Assembly (NCBI RefSeq): GCF_000315485.1 | Contig: NZ_JH992940.1 | Location: 1,748,816 to 1,812,815, forward strand | Direction: 5' to 3' | DNA from: Bacteroides oleiciplenus YIT 12058 | GTDB lineage: Bacteria > Bacteroidota > Bacteroidia > Bacteroidales > Bacteroidaceae | Length of the DNA stretch: 64,000 bases | In this document: one piece after another, positions 55,748 through 64,000 of the stretch | Position numbering within the stretch: the first letter of the stretch is position 1 | Layout: each line of letters starts with the position of its first letter | Notes under the pieces: generated by a model | Told to the model about the DNA's origin: nothing | Seen by the model: the letters and a program-made list of their open reading frames with translations, nothing else | Database searches by the model: none | Position numbers and translations under genes: made by a program

Positions 55748-56572
55748 ATGACAAAGGCGAACAAGGTTTTATTTATTACACAAGAGATTACTCCTTACGT
55801 ACCAGAATCCGAAATGTCCCTTGTAGGCAGACACCTACCTCAAGCAATCCAGGAAAAAGGCAGAGAAATCAGAACATTCATGCCTAAATGGGGGAATATC
55901 AATGAACGCAGAAACCAATTGCATGAAGTGATACGTCTCTCCGGTATGAATCTGATAATTGACGATACCGACCACCCCCTTATTATCAAAGTTGCTTCCA
56001 TTCAATCTGCCCGCATGCAGGTCTATTTCATCGACAACGATGATTATTTCCAGAACCGCCTGCAAGCTGCTGATGAAAATGGCGTAGAGTATGATGATAA
56101 TGACAGTCGTGCTATATTTTATGCACGTGGTGTACTGGAAACAGTGAAGAAGTTACGCTGGTGCCCGGATATCATCCATTGCCAGGGATGGATGGCTGCC
56201 TTAGCTCCTTTGTATATTAAGAAAGCATATAAGGACGAACCCTCATTCCGTGATGCCAAAGTGGTATTCTCTGTCTTTGAAGATGACTTCAAAGAATCAT
56301 TCAGTGCTGATTTTGTGAACAGATTGATGTTGAAAGGTGTTGCAAAGAAGGATGTAGCCAACTTAAAAACTCCGGTGGACTATGCTACGTTGTGCAAGCT
56401 TGCCATCGACTATTCAGACGGTGTTATCCAGCAAAGTGAAAACATTAACGAAGAGGTGCTGGAACATGCCCGCCAATCCGGAAAACCGATTTTAGAATAT
56501 CAAACTCCCGAAACCTTTGCCGATGCTTGTAACGAGTTCTACGATAAAGTGTGGGAAACAGAACAAAAATAA
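55748..56572 (+). CDS. Truncated-type glycogen/starch synthase (GT5 N-terminal domain only)
   Basis: 274 residues against ~480 for a full GT5 glycogen synthase. It matches the N-terminal Rossmann domain: VLFITQEITPYVPESEMSLVGRHLPQAIQEKGREIRTFMPKWGNINER, then CPDIIHCQGWMAALAPLYIKKAY. The usual KVGGL ADP-glucose lysine motif reads PESEMS, and the C-terminal nucleotide-binding domain is absent. It is probably not a competent synthase alone; a regulatory or partner role is possible. The frame is intact and ends cleanly. A DUF4270 gene follows after 20 bases. Confidence 0.75.
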   Translation: MTKANKVLFITQEITPYVPESEMSLVGRHLPQAIQEKGREIRTFMPKWGNINERRNQLHEVIRLSGMNLIIDDTDHPLIIKVASIQSARMQVYFIDNDDYFQNRLQAADENGVEYDDNDSRAIFYARGVLETVKKLRWCPDIIHCQGWMAALAPLYIKKAYKDEPSFRDAKVVFSVFEDDFKESFSADFVNRLMLKGVAKKDVANLKTPVDYATLCKLAIDYSDGVIQQSENINEEVLEHARQSGKPILEYQTPETFADACNEFYDKVWETEQK

Positions 56573-56592
56573 ACAAGATAACAAAGAAAACT

Positions 56593-58143
56593 ATGAAAGT
56601 TAAGTATTTAGGAGCTCTGCTTTTGACGGCAACTCTCACTTTCTTTGGTTGTGATGATAATACAGGTACATTAGGGATGGGTATGTTGCCCGGTTCTGAT
56701 GGCATGTCTGCACATACAACAACGTTCAATGTAACTACAAGCTCTGTTCTTGCCGATTCTGTATTTGCTAAGACTAGCACTGGCTATGTAGGGCGTTTCA
56801 CCGATCCTATATTCGGGTATTATGAAGCCAGTTTCCTGACGGAGTTGAACTGTATAGATAACTTCAAATTTCCTGAAAAATATGATTTTGATAAGAAAAC
56901 AGGAATTCTGGTAGGGGATACAGTATCAGGTGTACGCTTAGTTGTTTATTACTCCACTTGGTTCGGAGATTCCTTAAATCCTTGCCGCATGAGTGCATAT
57001 GAACTACAAGCTAAATTAGACCGTAATCGTTATACTAATATTGATCCGTCAGATTATTACCAGCCGAATGGTAAGTTACCCATATTATTAAATCGTAAGG
57101 CTTATACAGCTTATGACACAAGTATTACTGACGAAGAAAGAAATGCTACAGATAGTAATGGCAATAAAACTTATTATCCCAGTGTTACTTTTGAACTCAA
57201 CAAAGAGACATATGGAAATGAATGGCTTAAGCGCTGCAGGGAAAATCCGGACTTGTTTAAGAACTCTAATGCTTTTATAGAGAATATATTCAAAGGCGTA
57301 TATATAAAAAGTGACTATGGCGATGGAACTGTGCTATACGTAGACCGCGTAGATTTACAAATGAAATATCATTATTACGTGATAGATACTATAACCAATG
57401 CCCCCTATAAACGGAAACAGTATGGCTTTGAGAATGAAGACTCTACTGCTTACAGATGGAGAACTGAGTTTGCTTCTACTAAAGAAGTAATACAGGCTAA
57501 TAAGTTCTTCAACTCTGATAAAATTCAGAAACTTGCTGAAGAAGACAAGCATACTTATATCAAATCTCCTGCCGGAATTTTCACAAAAGCAGTTTTACCT
57601 TACGATTCAATCAGCAAAAACTTGGCTGGTGATACACTTAACGCTGTGAAATTGACTTTCACCAATTACAATGAAGAAAGTAAGTATGAATTCAGTATGA
57701 GTGCCCCAAGGTATGCGTTGTTGTTACGTAAAATGGACTTTAAGAGCTTCTTTGAAGAGAACAAGTTGCCGGATAATATTACGTCATTTTCTGTAGAGCA
57801 TAATAGTGTGGCTACTAATCAGTACACATTCAGTAATATTGCCCGCTTAGTTAGTACTTGTATCAAAGAAAAAGGTGCTGCCAAGAAGAAGGCTCAGGAA
57901 GAAGCAGGTGCTGCATGGAATGAAGAAAAAGAAAAAGCATGGGAAGAAGACTGGAGTACGGTATACTTGATTCCCGTTGCCATCACGTACGATACAAGTA
58001 GTAGTAACCAAAAGACAATGACAAGTATCCAGAACGATTTGCAACCGGGATATGCCAAATTAAAAGGTGGTCCGGCTAAGAATGGCGACGAAGTAATCAC
58101 ACCATTGAAGTTGGAAGTAACTTATACCACATTCAATAAATAA
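56593..58143 (+). CDS. DUF4270 family lipoprotein
   Basis: 516 residues from ATG 56593, chosen for its lipoprotein signal (MKVKYLGALLLTATLTFFGCDD); a frame-open Met at 56551 lies inside the previous gene. It starts after the Cys with DDNTGTLGMGMLPGSDGM and has TGYVGRFTDPIFGYYEASFLTELN, typical of DUF4270 proteins widespread in Bacteroidetes next to the truncated GT5 gene. Function is unknown; envelope location follows from the signal. The region ~400-460 is Lys/Glu/Ala-rich. Confidence 0.8.
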   Translation: MKVKYLGALLLTATLTFFGCDDNTGTLGMGMLPGSDGMSAHTTTFNVTTSSVLADSVFAKTSTGYVGRFTDPIFGYYEASFLTELNCIDNFKFPEKYDFDKKTGILVGDTVSGVRLVVYYSTWFGDSLNPCRMSAYELQAKLDRNRYTNIDPSDYYQPNGKLPILLNRKAYTAYDTSITDEERNATDSNGNKTYYPSVTFELNKETYGNEWLKRCRENPDLFKNSNAFIENIFKGVYIKSDYGDGTVLYVDRVDLQMKYHYYVIDTITNAPYKRKQYGFENEDSTAYRWRTEFASTKEVIQANKFFNSDKIQKLAEEDKHTYIKSPAGIFTKAVLPYDSISKNLAGDTLNAVKLTFTNYNEESKYEFSMSAPRYALLLRKMDFKSFFEENKLPDNITSFSVEHNSVATNQYTFSNIARLVSTCIKEKGAAKKKAQEEAGAAWNEEKEKAWEEDWSTVYLIPVAITYDTSSSNQKTMTSIQNDLQPGYAKLKGGPAKNGDEVITPLKLEVTYTTFNK

Positions 58144-58176
58144 ACTCTTTTTCCAATAAATAAGTAAAGGAATAAA

Positions 58177-58213
58177 AAAAGCCTTCCGTTCAGTTGAGCG
58201 GAAGGCTTTTTTA
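58177..58213. terminator. Bidirectional terminator
   Basis: GCCTTCCG (58181-58188) pairs with CGGAAGGC (58199-58206), with A7 before and T6 after. It separates the DUF4270 gene from the converging glycogen operon. Confidence 0.9.
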
Positions 58214-58235
58214 TTGTGATATACTTTCAAGAAAA

Positions 58236-59645
58236 TTACTTAGCAGCTTCTTTCTTGGTCGTTTTCTTTGCAGCAGGTTTCTTCTTTGCAGACGGAGCTT
58301 TAGCCTTTGTTGCAACAGTTTCTTTGGCCTTTACCGGCTTCTCTACAGATTTCTCTTTTTCCAGTTTTGCTTGCAACTTCTCCACTTCTTTGTTTAATTC
58401 ATCAATCTCACCACCCTGATTCTTGATGGTCGTCAACAAAGCATTCAATTCTTCATTATCTATATCCATCGGATAAAGAGACTCTACTCGTTTAATGAAA
58501 TCACCCAATACATTCATATAATTAGTGAATGCATCATAAGGAGACTCATAGATCCCCCGGTTCAAGCCTACAGTACTGTTCTTTGTCGTCATAAAGCGGA
58601 AGTTATTACTTGCCTGCAAATAATCCCAGTCTTGCTTGATACGGCGGTCATCAGAGAGATGAACACGTTCGGCAATGCTATACAATTTATTGAATGCTTC
58701 ACGCTGCATGCTGTTACCCAACCAACAACTGGTGTCTCTCTCCTCATCCACCCAGGACATCGGATATGGAACATCCAGTTGAGATACTGACTTCAACTTA
58801 GTGATAACCTCGGTTGGCGTAGAGAATGCAATACCTTTTTCCTTAGCACAAACAGGCAAAGCTTTCAGGAATTCCAGAATATTGGAAGAAAGCGGCTGAG
58901 CCATACCCAATGCACTTAGTTCCATGAAAATATTGATAACCTGCTCTTCCTGTGGCAAAGCATCGATCCAACTAATATATTTATCGGCAAACAACGGATA
59001 CTCATTCCATTCCGAATTAGAAAAACGCAAACTGATATCATCCGAGAGTTTGAAATCACGTAACAACAGTTTCAGGTTCTGATTGTGACTACAATGATAT
59101 ACATAGTGCGGACTCTTCCAACCCAGAATATGTTTGGCACCTTCAGTCAACATGCCTTTAAAGCCCATGCTTGCAACCAGTCCGCCAATCTCATCGGAAT
59201 AAATCAAACTGGAATTGCGGAACACCTTCGGCGCTTTCCCGAACATTTGCTTCATCTTGGCACTCTGACGCTTCACTTCTTCCTTAAAGCAATCTTCGTT
59301 TGCCAAAGAAGAAAGACCGTGAGAATAAGGCTCGGCCAGGAATTCACAGCAACCGGTATCATTCAGCTGATGCAGCAAATCAATGACCGCCGGCGCGTGG
59401 ATCTCCAATTGTTCCAAAGCCACACCAGAAACGGACAAGGCTACTTTGAATGCGCCACCAGAGTTTTTAGCCATTTCAATGAGTGCACTCAATGCAGGAA
59501 TGTAAGAACGTTCAGCAACTTCATTAATGCTGAACTCGTTGGCATAATCATCATAATAATAGTGATTAGTGCCTATATCAAAGAAACGGTAACGTTTCAG
59601 GTGAATGATTTGATGAATCTCAAAATAAAGACAGATGGTTCTCAT
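58236..59645 (-). CDS. GH57 alpha-amylase-family protein with Lys/Ala-rich tail
   Basis: 469 residues. The N-terminal ~300 residues match GH57 (MRTICLYFEIHQIIHLKRYRFFDIG, then FLAEPYSHGLSSL with the conserved H, and KVFRNSSLIYSDEIGGLVASMGFKGMLTEGAKHIL). The family includes 4-alpha-glucanotransferases and amylases. A coiled coil (~390-425, EIDELNKEVEKLQAKLEKEK) leads to a tail of ~45 residues dominated by Lys, Ala and Thr (KKKPAAKKTTKKEAAK), like bacterial histone-H1 homologues. It is the last gene of the GH133-GT4-GH57 operon. The tail is unusual for a glycogen enzyme. Confidence 0.82.
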   Translation of the reverse strand: MRTICLYFEIHQIIHLKRYRFFDIGTNHYYYDDYANEFSINEVAERSYIPALSALIEMAKNSGGAFKVALSVSGVALEQLEIHAPAVIDLLHQLNDTGCCEFLAEPYSHGLSSLANEDCFKEEVKRQSAKMKQMFGKAPKVFRNSSLIYSDEIGGLVASMGFKGMLTEGAKHILGWKSPHYVYHCSHNQNLKLLLRDFKLSDDISLRFSNSEWNEYPLFADKYISWIDALPQEEQVINIFMELSALGMAQPLSSNILEFLKALPVCAKEKGIAFSTPTEVITKLKSVSQLDVPYPMSWVDEERDTSCWLGNSMQREAFNKLYSIAERVHLSDDRRIKQDWDYLQASNNFRFMTTKNSTVGLNRGIYESPYDAFTNYMNVLGDFIKRVESLYPMDIDNEELNALLTTIKNQGGEIDELNKEVEKLQAKLEKEKSVEKPVKAKETVATKAKAPSAKKKPAAKKTTKKEAAK

Positions 59646-59663
59646 ATCTATATTGTTTAATTG

Positions 59664-60935
59664 TTATCTATTATATTGTTTAATAACCTCTTCGTAGATA
59701 CGGCGTACTTTCAAGCCTACATCTTCCCACTTGATGCCATCCACTTCTTTCTTTCCCTCATCGCGCAAATACTCGTAGAGCGCAGGGTAAGTACAGATAG
59801 CATAGATAGCATCTGCCATAGCGTGAATGTCCCAATAGTCGGTTTTGATACACTTCTCCAAGATCTCGGCACAACCGGACTGCTTGGAAATGATGGTGGG
59901 CACACTACATTGCATAGCTTCCAACGGAGATATACCGAATGGTTCCGAAACAGAGGGCATGATGTACACATCACTCGCTTTCAGCATTTCGTATACCTGA
60001 CTCCCCTTCATGAATCCGGGGAAATGGAATCGGTCGGCAATGCCACGCTCAGCCACCAGGCGAATCATCTGATTCATCATATCACCGTTACCAGCCATCA
60101 CAAACCGAATGTTACGCGTACGGTGCAATACCATAGCAGCAGCCTCTACGAAGTACTCAGGTCCTTTCTGCATAGTGATACGTCCCAGGAAAGTCACCAC
60201 CTTTTCATTCGGTTTCTTTTGCGGCACAATGTCCTGTATCTCTTGCGGAAGCGGAGAAACGGCATTGTGTACGGTAGATACCTTACGAGGATCCTGAAAA
60301 TACTTATTGATAACCGTCTGGCGCGTCAGTTCACTCACACACATGATGTGATCGGCATGATCCATACCGTTTTTCTCAATGGCATAAACAGTAGGATTCA
60401 CATTACCACGGCTACGGTCGAAGTCGGTGGCATGTACATGGATTACCAACGGCTTGCCGGACACTTGCTTAGCATGGATACCCGCAGGATACGTCAACCA
60501 GTCGTGTGAATGAATGATTTCAAATTCCTGCTGCCGGGCTATGACACCTGCCACAATGGAATAGTTATTTATCTCTTCGTGCAGATTGGCCGGATAACGT
60601 CCGGAGAATTCAATGCATCCAAGATCATTGGCATTCAGATAATTGAAATCGGCATAAATATGATCGCGCAAATCATAATAAAGTTGAGGGTCCATATAAG
60701 AACCTACGCGCCCCTTCACATACTCCCAATCGACATCGCGCCACACTACCGGAGTGCTGTTCATACCTATGATGCGCAAAAAGCTCTGGTCTTCATCGCC
60801 CCACGGTCTCGGAATACAGAAAGTAATCTCCATGTCCTGTTGTTGGGACATTCCTTTCGTCAGACCGTAGCTGGCAGTTCCCAAACCACCTAGGATATGC
60901 GGGGGGAACTCCCATCCAAACATTAAAACTTTCAT
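59664..60935 (-). CDS. GT4-family glycosyltransferase, likely glycogen synthase
   Basis: 423 residues, GT-B fold. The N-terminus MKVLMFGWEFPPHILGGLGTASYGLTKGM has the donor-site G-G-L-G; the C-terminal half has VTFLGRITMQKGPEYFVEAAAMV and the E-x7-E motif in SEPFGISPLEAMQC. It probably elongates an alpha-glucan from a nucleotide-glucose donor, given GH133 upstream and GH57 downstream in the same operon (gaps 14 and 18 bases). Other GT4 specificities cannot be excluded by sequence alone. Confidence 0.85.
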   Translation of the reverse strand: MKVLMFGWEFPPHILGGLGTASYGLTKGMSQQQDMEITFCIPRPWGDEDQSFLRIIGMNSTPVVWRDVDWEYVKGRVGSYMDPQLYYDLRDHIYADFNYLNANDLGCIEFSGRYPANLHEEINNYSIVAGVIARQQEFEIIHSHDWLTYPAGIHAKQVSGKPLVIHVHATDFDRSRGNVNPTVYAIEKNGMDHADHIMCVSELTRQTVINKYFQDPRKVSTVHNAVSPLPQEIQDIVPQKKPNEKVVTFLGRITMQKGPEYFVEAAAMVLHRTRNIRFVMAGNGDMMNQMIRLVAERGIADRFHFPGFMKGSQVYEMLKASDVYIMPSVSEPFGISPLEAMQCSVPTIISKQSGCAEILEKCIKTDYWDIHAMADAIYAICTYPALYEYLRDEGKKEVDGIKWEDVGLKVRRIYEEVIKQYNR

Positions 60936-60949
60936 TTTCGTTCCTCCTC

Positions 60950-62890
60950 TTATAAATTATACTTAGACAACAACTTCAAGATGCGCAGTATTTCGGCCAC
61001 GTTCATGGCAAAAGAAACTGCACCACGACCTCGGAACGGTGGATTACCATCAAAGAGTTCGGGCAGCGAACCAATACAATGACTCGTCATCTCATCTTCA
61101 AAGCCTATCAGATAACGTTCTACGAACGACACACCGCTCATCTTATAGATGCGCAAATATGCCTCCATATAGAAGCCCATGGGCCACGGCCAAGCCGTGC
61201 CCTGGTGATAAGCATAATCTCGCTGAGTTTGAGGACCGACATAATTCGGATTATATCCTCCGCTCTTCGGACTAAGAGTGCGCAGCCCTTTCGGCGTAAG
61301 CAATTCTTTCGTCACAATATCGAGCACTTGTTTCTTCTGTGCCCTGTCCAACGGGGAATAATCGAAAGCAACGGTAAATATCATATTGGGGCGAACGCTC
61401 CAGTCCATCATATATCCATCCACATAGTCGAACAGATAACCACACTCATTACGGAATACTTCTACAAAGGACTTTCCTGTCACTTCGGCCTGTGCATCCA
61501 GTTCGTCTGCCAGATGGACATTGCCATCCTCACGAACCAAATCGGCAATAAAACGAAGTGCATTATACCATAAAGAGTTCACTTCTACAATGTATCCCGT
61601 ACGTGGAGTGACAGGACGACCATTAGCTGTAGAATTCATCCAGGTGATGGCTTTCTCTGTTCCATTGGCATAAAGCAAGCCATTTTCGTGCAGGAAGAGA
61701 TTATCATGCTTGCGGCTACGGATATAGTCCATGATATCCTCCAGCAATTTGCCGTACTTCTGACGGCACTGCTCACGCGAAGTTTCCTTGGCGTATTGTT
61801 GCAAAGCCCAGATTGCCCATAACAGCACATCCGGGTCGTTCATTTCATATACCTTGTAAGTGGCAGGCTCTCCATTGATAAACTCACGAATAGCCTTTTC
61901 AGCAGTCAGCATTACGTCTTCAAACTCGTCTTGCTCATCTACTGCCAGCGTTAAACCCGGCAAAGAAATAAATAAGTCACGGGCACGGCACTTAAACCAG
62001 GGGTATCCTGCCAACACATAATGTTCATTCCCCTGCTTGTTATGGAATTGATGTGCCGAGTTCACCAGACAGTGATAGAAACTATCACGCGGCGTACGGT
62101 CTTCCACTTCCGCCTCAAAGGTCTGCTTCAACTTACGCGGAGATATTTCGGAGATACCGGCAGAAAATACAATGCTTTCTCCTTTCTTTATATCCACTTC
62201 GAAATAACCGGGAACATACAAATCTTCATTGAAGTCGTATCCACGTTCTTGTTCTTTGGGGTACTCGATACCACGATACCAGTCCGGCTGATAGTGGAAC
62301 TCATTCTTCTTATTAAGTTGCATGAAGAGTTCGGGATAGCCGGGATACATACAGGTCTTTATACCATTCTCCACCAACTGGTAGTCGCGGTTTGCCTGCG
62401 GATTTTCGTGCGTATACTCGCGCACACTGCGGAATGCCAGAAAAGGGCGAAACCGGAGTGTGGTAGCCGAGTGGGCATCCACCAAGGTATAGCGAATCAA
62501 AATCCTATTCTCGTGATGTACAAAAATCTTTTCTTTACGGAGGATAACGCCTCCTACACGGTAAGTCGTCGCCGGAATATGTTCGCAGTCGAATTCACGG
62601 ATATACTTATGTCCATTAGGACTGAAGTGATCTCCCTGATATTTATGCAAGCCCAGATTGAACTCCGCACCGTGCTGAATTACCGTTTCGTCCAAAGAAG
62701 ATAGCAGCACATGGTTCTCATCGTCAAGATTGGGGACGGGAATCACCAATAGTCCGTGATATTTGCGTGTGTTACAATCTACAATTGTTGTACAATGATA
62801 GGCCCCTGACTTATTGGTCCGGAGTATCTCCCTTGGTAAAGATTCTTCCAGATTGATCATCAGAGTCTTGTCAAATCGTAAATAACTCAT
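60950..62890 (-). CDS. Glycogen debranching enzyme (amylo-alpha-1,6-glucosidase, GH133)
   Basis: 646 residues. An N-terminal beta domain (KSGAYHCTTIVDCNTRKYHGLLVIP) precedes an (alpha/alpha)6 catalytic domain with FKCRARDLFISLPGLTLA, ITWMNSTANGRPVTPRTGYIVEVNSLWYNAL and AYHQGTAWPWPMGFYMEAYL. These are GDE_C features. It hydrolyses alpha-1,6 branches of glycogen in the cytoplasm. First gene of the glycogen operon; the promoter lies ~85 bases upstream. Confidence 0.92.
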   Translation of the reverse strand: MSYLRFDKTLMINLEESLPREILRTNKSGAYHCTTIVDCNTRKYHGLLVIPVPNLDDENHVLLSSLDETVIQHGAEFNLGLHKYQGDHFSPNGHKYIREFDCEHIPATTYRVGGVILRKEKIFVHHENRILIRYTLVDAHSATTLRFRPFLAFRSVREYTHENPQANRDYQLVENGIKTCMYPGYPELFMQLNKKNEFHYQPDWYRGIEYPKEQERGYDFNEDLYVPGYFEVDIKKGESIVFSAGISEISPRKLKQTFEAEVEDRTPRDSFYHCLVNSAHQFHNKQGNEHYVLAGYPWFKCRARDLFISLPGLTLAVDEQDEFEDVMLTAEKAIREFINGEPATYKVYEMNDPDVLLWAIWALQQYAKETSREQCRQKYGKLLEDIMDYIRSRKHDNLFLHENGLLYANGTEKAITWMNSTANGRPVTPRTGYIVEVNSLWYNALRFIADLVREDGNVHLADELDAQAEVTGKSFVEVFRNECGYLFDYVDGYMMDWSVRPNMIFTVAFDYSPLDRAQKKQVLDIVTKELLTPKGLRTLSPKSGGYNPNYVGPQTQRDYAYHQGTAWPWPMGFYMEAYLRIYKMSGVSFVERYLIGFEDEMTSHCIGSLPELFDGNPPFRGRGAVSFAMNVAEILRILKLLSKYNL

Positions 62891-62974
62891 AGTTGTGCAT
62901 TATTTAAAGGTTAATTGTTCAGGCATCATGCTCCATACCTGCGATAGAACGCTCCCAAGTATGGTAGTGATGCC

Positions 62975-63004
62975 CAAAAATACAAATTAAAGACAATACG
63001 CAAA
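62975..63004 (-). promoter_or_regulatory. Glycogen operon promoter
   Basis: Leftward TTTG (63001-63004), an 18-base gap and TATTTTTG (62975-62982) match the Bacteroides consensus. The leader to the debranching gene is ~80 bases. Confidence 0.72.
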
Positions 63005-63083
63005 ATAAAAAGTTCATTTATTTTCATTTTTACTTAAATTATTTGTAGCATTGTACAATAATTAAAGAAGACTATACGAAAAT

Positions 63084-63800
63084 ATGAAGCATGATATACG
63101 CCGGATAGCTCTGGCAGCGGTTATACCGTTATTCCTTCTTTTTATTCTTTACCTACTGAAGTTCCTGGAAGTGGGCATGGATTGGGATTTCAGAAAATTG
63201 GGTGTGTATCCCATGGAGCAGAGAGGAGTATTTGGCATTTTTGCACACCCATTGGTACATGGCAGCTGGAGACACTTGCTGGCAAACTCATTGCCACTAT
63301 TCTTCTTGTCGTGGTGCCTGTTCTACTTTTATCGGCACATAGCTTCCTATATATTCTTTGCTATCTGGATAGGTTGTGGAGCTCTTACCTTTCTTATAGG
63401 CAAACCTGGGTGGCACATCGGGGCCAGTGGAATCATATACGGCCTTGCATTCTTTCTATTTTTCAGCGGTATCTTGCGGAAACATGTACCACTGATTGCC
63501 ATATCCTTATTGGTAACCTTCCTCTATGGCGGACTGATATGGAATATGTTCCCATTCTTTGCCAAAGAAACGACCTCGTGGGAAGGCCATCTCAGCGGAG
63601 CCATAGCCGGCACCATCTGTTCCCTGGCATTCATGGGATACGGACCTCAACGACCGGACCCGTTTGCAGACGAAGAAGAAACGTCTGATGAAGAGCCCGG
63701 CGAAGAGGATGAAACATGTGATGATTGCAACAATGCGGAAGAAGCCTATAAGATTGCAGAGACAGACTGCAATCAAACGAAAGAAGAGCAACCATCATAA
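63084..63800 (+). CDS. Rhomboid-family intramembrane serine protease
   Basis: 238 residues with six predicted membrane helices. The motifs are HGSWRHLLANS (loop and helix 2), GASGIIYG with the catalytic Ser, and SWEGHLSGAIAG with the catalytic His. Residues ~195-238 form an acidic hydrophilic tail (DEEETSDEEPGEEDETCDDC) on the cytoplasmic side. It cleaves substrates within the inner membrane; substrate unknown. Transcribed divergently from the glycogen operon. Confidence 0.92.
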   Translation: MKHDIRRIALAAVIPLFLLFILYLLKFLEVGMDWDFRKLGVYPMEQRGVFGIFAHPLVHGSWRHLLANSLPLFFLSWCLFYFYRHIASYIFFAIWIGCGALTFLIGKPGWHIGASGIIYGLAFFLFFSGILRKHVPLIAISLLVTFLYGGLIWNMFPFFAKETTSWEGHLSGAIAGTICSLAFMGYGPQRPDPFADEEETSDEEPGEEDETCDDCNNAEEAYKIAETDCNQTKEEQPS

Positions 63801-64000
63801 TTTGCAAAACATAGAAACAAAAAACGGTACACTCATATCAATGAGCAAGCCATGAAATATGGCTACGGGAACCATATCCTTCCCCGAATAACGGGTAATG
63901 ACAGGCAATATCACATCCATCGAATTGACGCCTGCCGCCGAGATAGGCGCCAGTCGCCCGAAGTATCGTGCCAGCAGCGGCGCCCCCAACAGAGCCATCA
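63795..64000 (-). CDS. LysO-family lysine exporter, C-terminal fragment
   Basis: Only the last 67 or so codons are in the window; the gene continues past base 64000. The peptide LAPISAAGVNSMDVILPVITRYSGKDMVPVAIFHGLLIDMSVPFFVSMF is the conserved C-terminal helix pair of LysO/DUF340 transporters, which export L-lysine. It is convergent with the rhomboid gene, the two ends overlapping by six bases. In Bacteroides LysO is often split in two genes, so this may be one half. Confidence 0.75.
   Translation of the reverse strand, partial: MALLGAPLLARYFGRLAPISAAGVNSMDVILPVITRYSGKDMVPVAIFHGLLIDMSVPFFVSMFCKL

Overview
The window is chromosomal DNA from a gut Bacteroides (Bacteroidales). The support is TAnnTTTG-type promoters, a SusC/SusD polysaccharide-utilisation locus (PUL), UpxY/UpxZ capsule regulators, FecI/FecR-type sigma and anti-sigma genes, and a BtuB/BtuG corrinoid-uptake operon under a cobalamin riboswitch. 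No tRNA, rRNA or CRISPR array was recognised.

Region 1 (1-8320, leftward) is the head of a capsular polysaccharide locus. An invertible-looking promoter segment is followed by upxY, upxZ, a wrecked NDP-hexose 2,3-dehydratase, a decayed IS66-like remnant, a CapF-like epimerase/cupin reductase, and pseB-pseC-pseF-pseG-(pseH, cut by the window edge). These are pseudaminic acid (CMP-Pse) genes. In this assembly the promoter between the inverted repeats points away from the capsule genes, which suggests the OFF state. Region 2 (8490-10310, rightward) holds three small accessory genes and a candidate short RNA.

Region 3 (10350-40000, leftward) is an N-glycan (high-mannose type) PUL. A regulatory block (GH92, ECF sigma, FecR anti-sigma, GH92) precedes susC, susD, a degenerate GH18-like lipoprotein, a DUF1735/LamG lipoprotein and a GH18 endo-beta-N-acetylglucosaminidase. 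After a terminator come GH97, GH92, an MFS permease, a GH130 phosphorylase and another GH92. The implied scheme is: the surface endoglycosidase releases the glycan, SusCD imports it, GH92/GH97 trim it in the periplasm, the MFS protein takes up the Man-GlcNAc core, and GH130 phosphorolyses it. The susC gene is cut between codons 282 and 283 by two identical 2417-bp group II introns. They lie head to tail with no spacer and are antisense to susC, so splicing of susC mRNA cannot repair it.

Region 4 (40000-48900): a HAD phosphatase fused to a zinc-ribbon/DUF3667 membrane protein with a 15-bp palindrome over its upstream promoter, then a corrinoid operon (BtuG-like, BtuB-like and two surface lipoproteins) behind a B12 riboswitch, then a ~245-bp imperfect palindrome of short repeats. 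Region 5 (48900-64000) is mostly core: rplU-rpmA, serS, a RAYT transposase between mirrored REP-like hairpins, an NfnAB-like fused flavoprotein, panC-panD, a one-domain GT5 protein, a DUF4270 lipoprotein, a glycogen operon (GH133, GT4, GH57 with a histone-H1-like tail), a rhomboid protease and the end of a LysO-type exporter.
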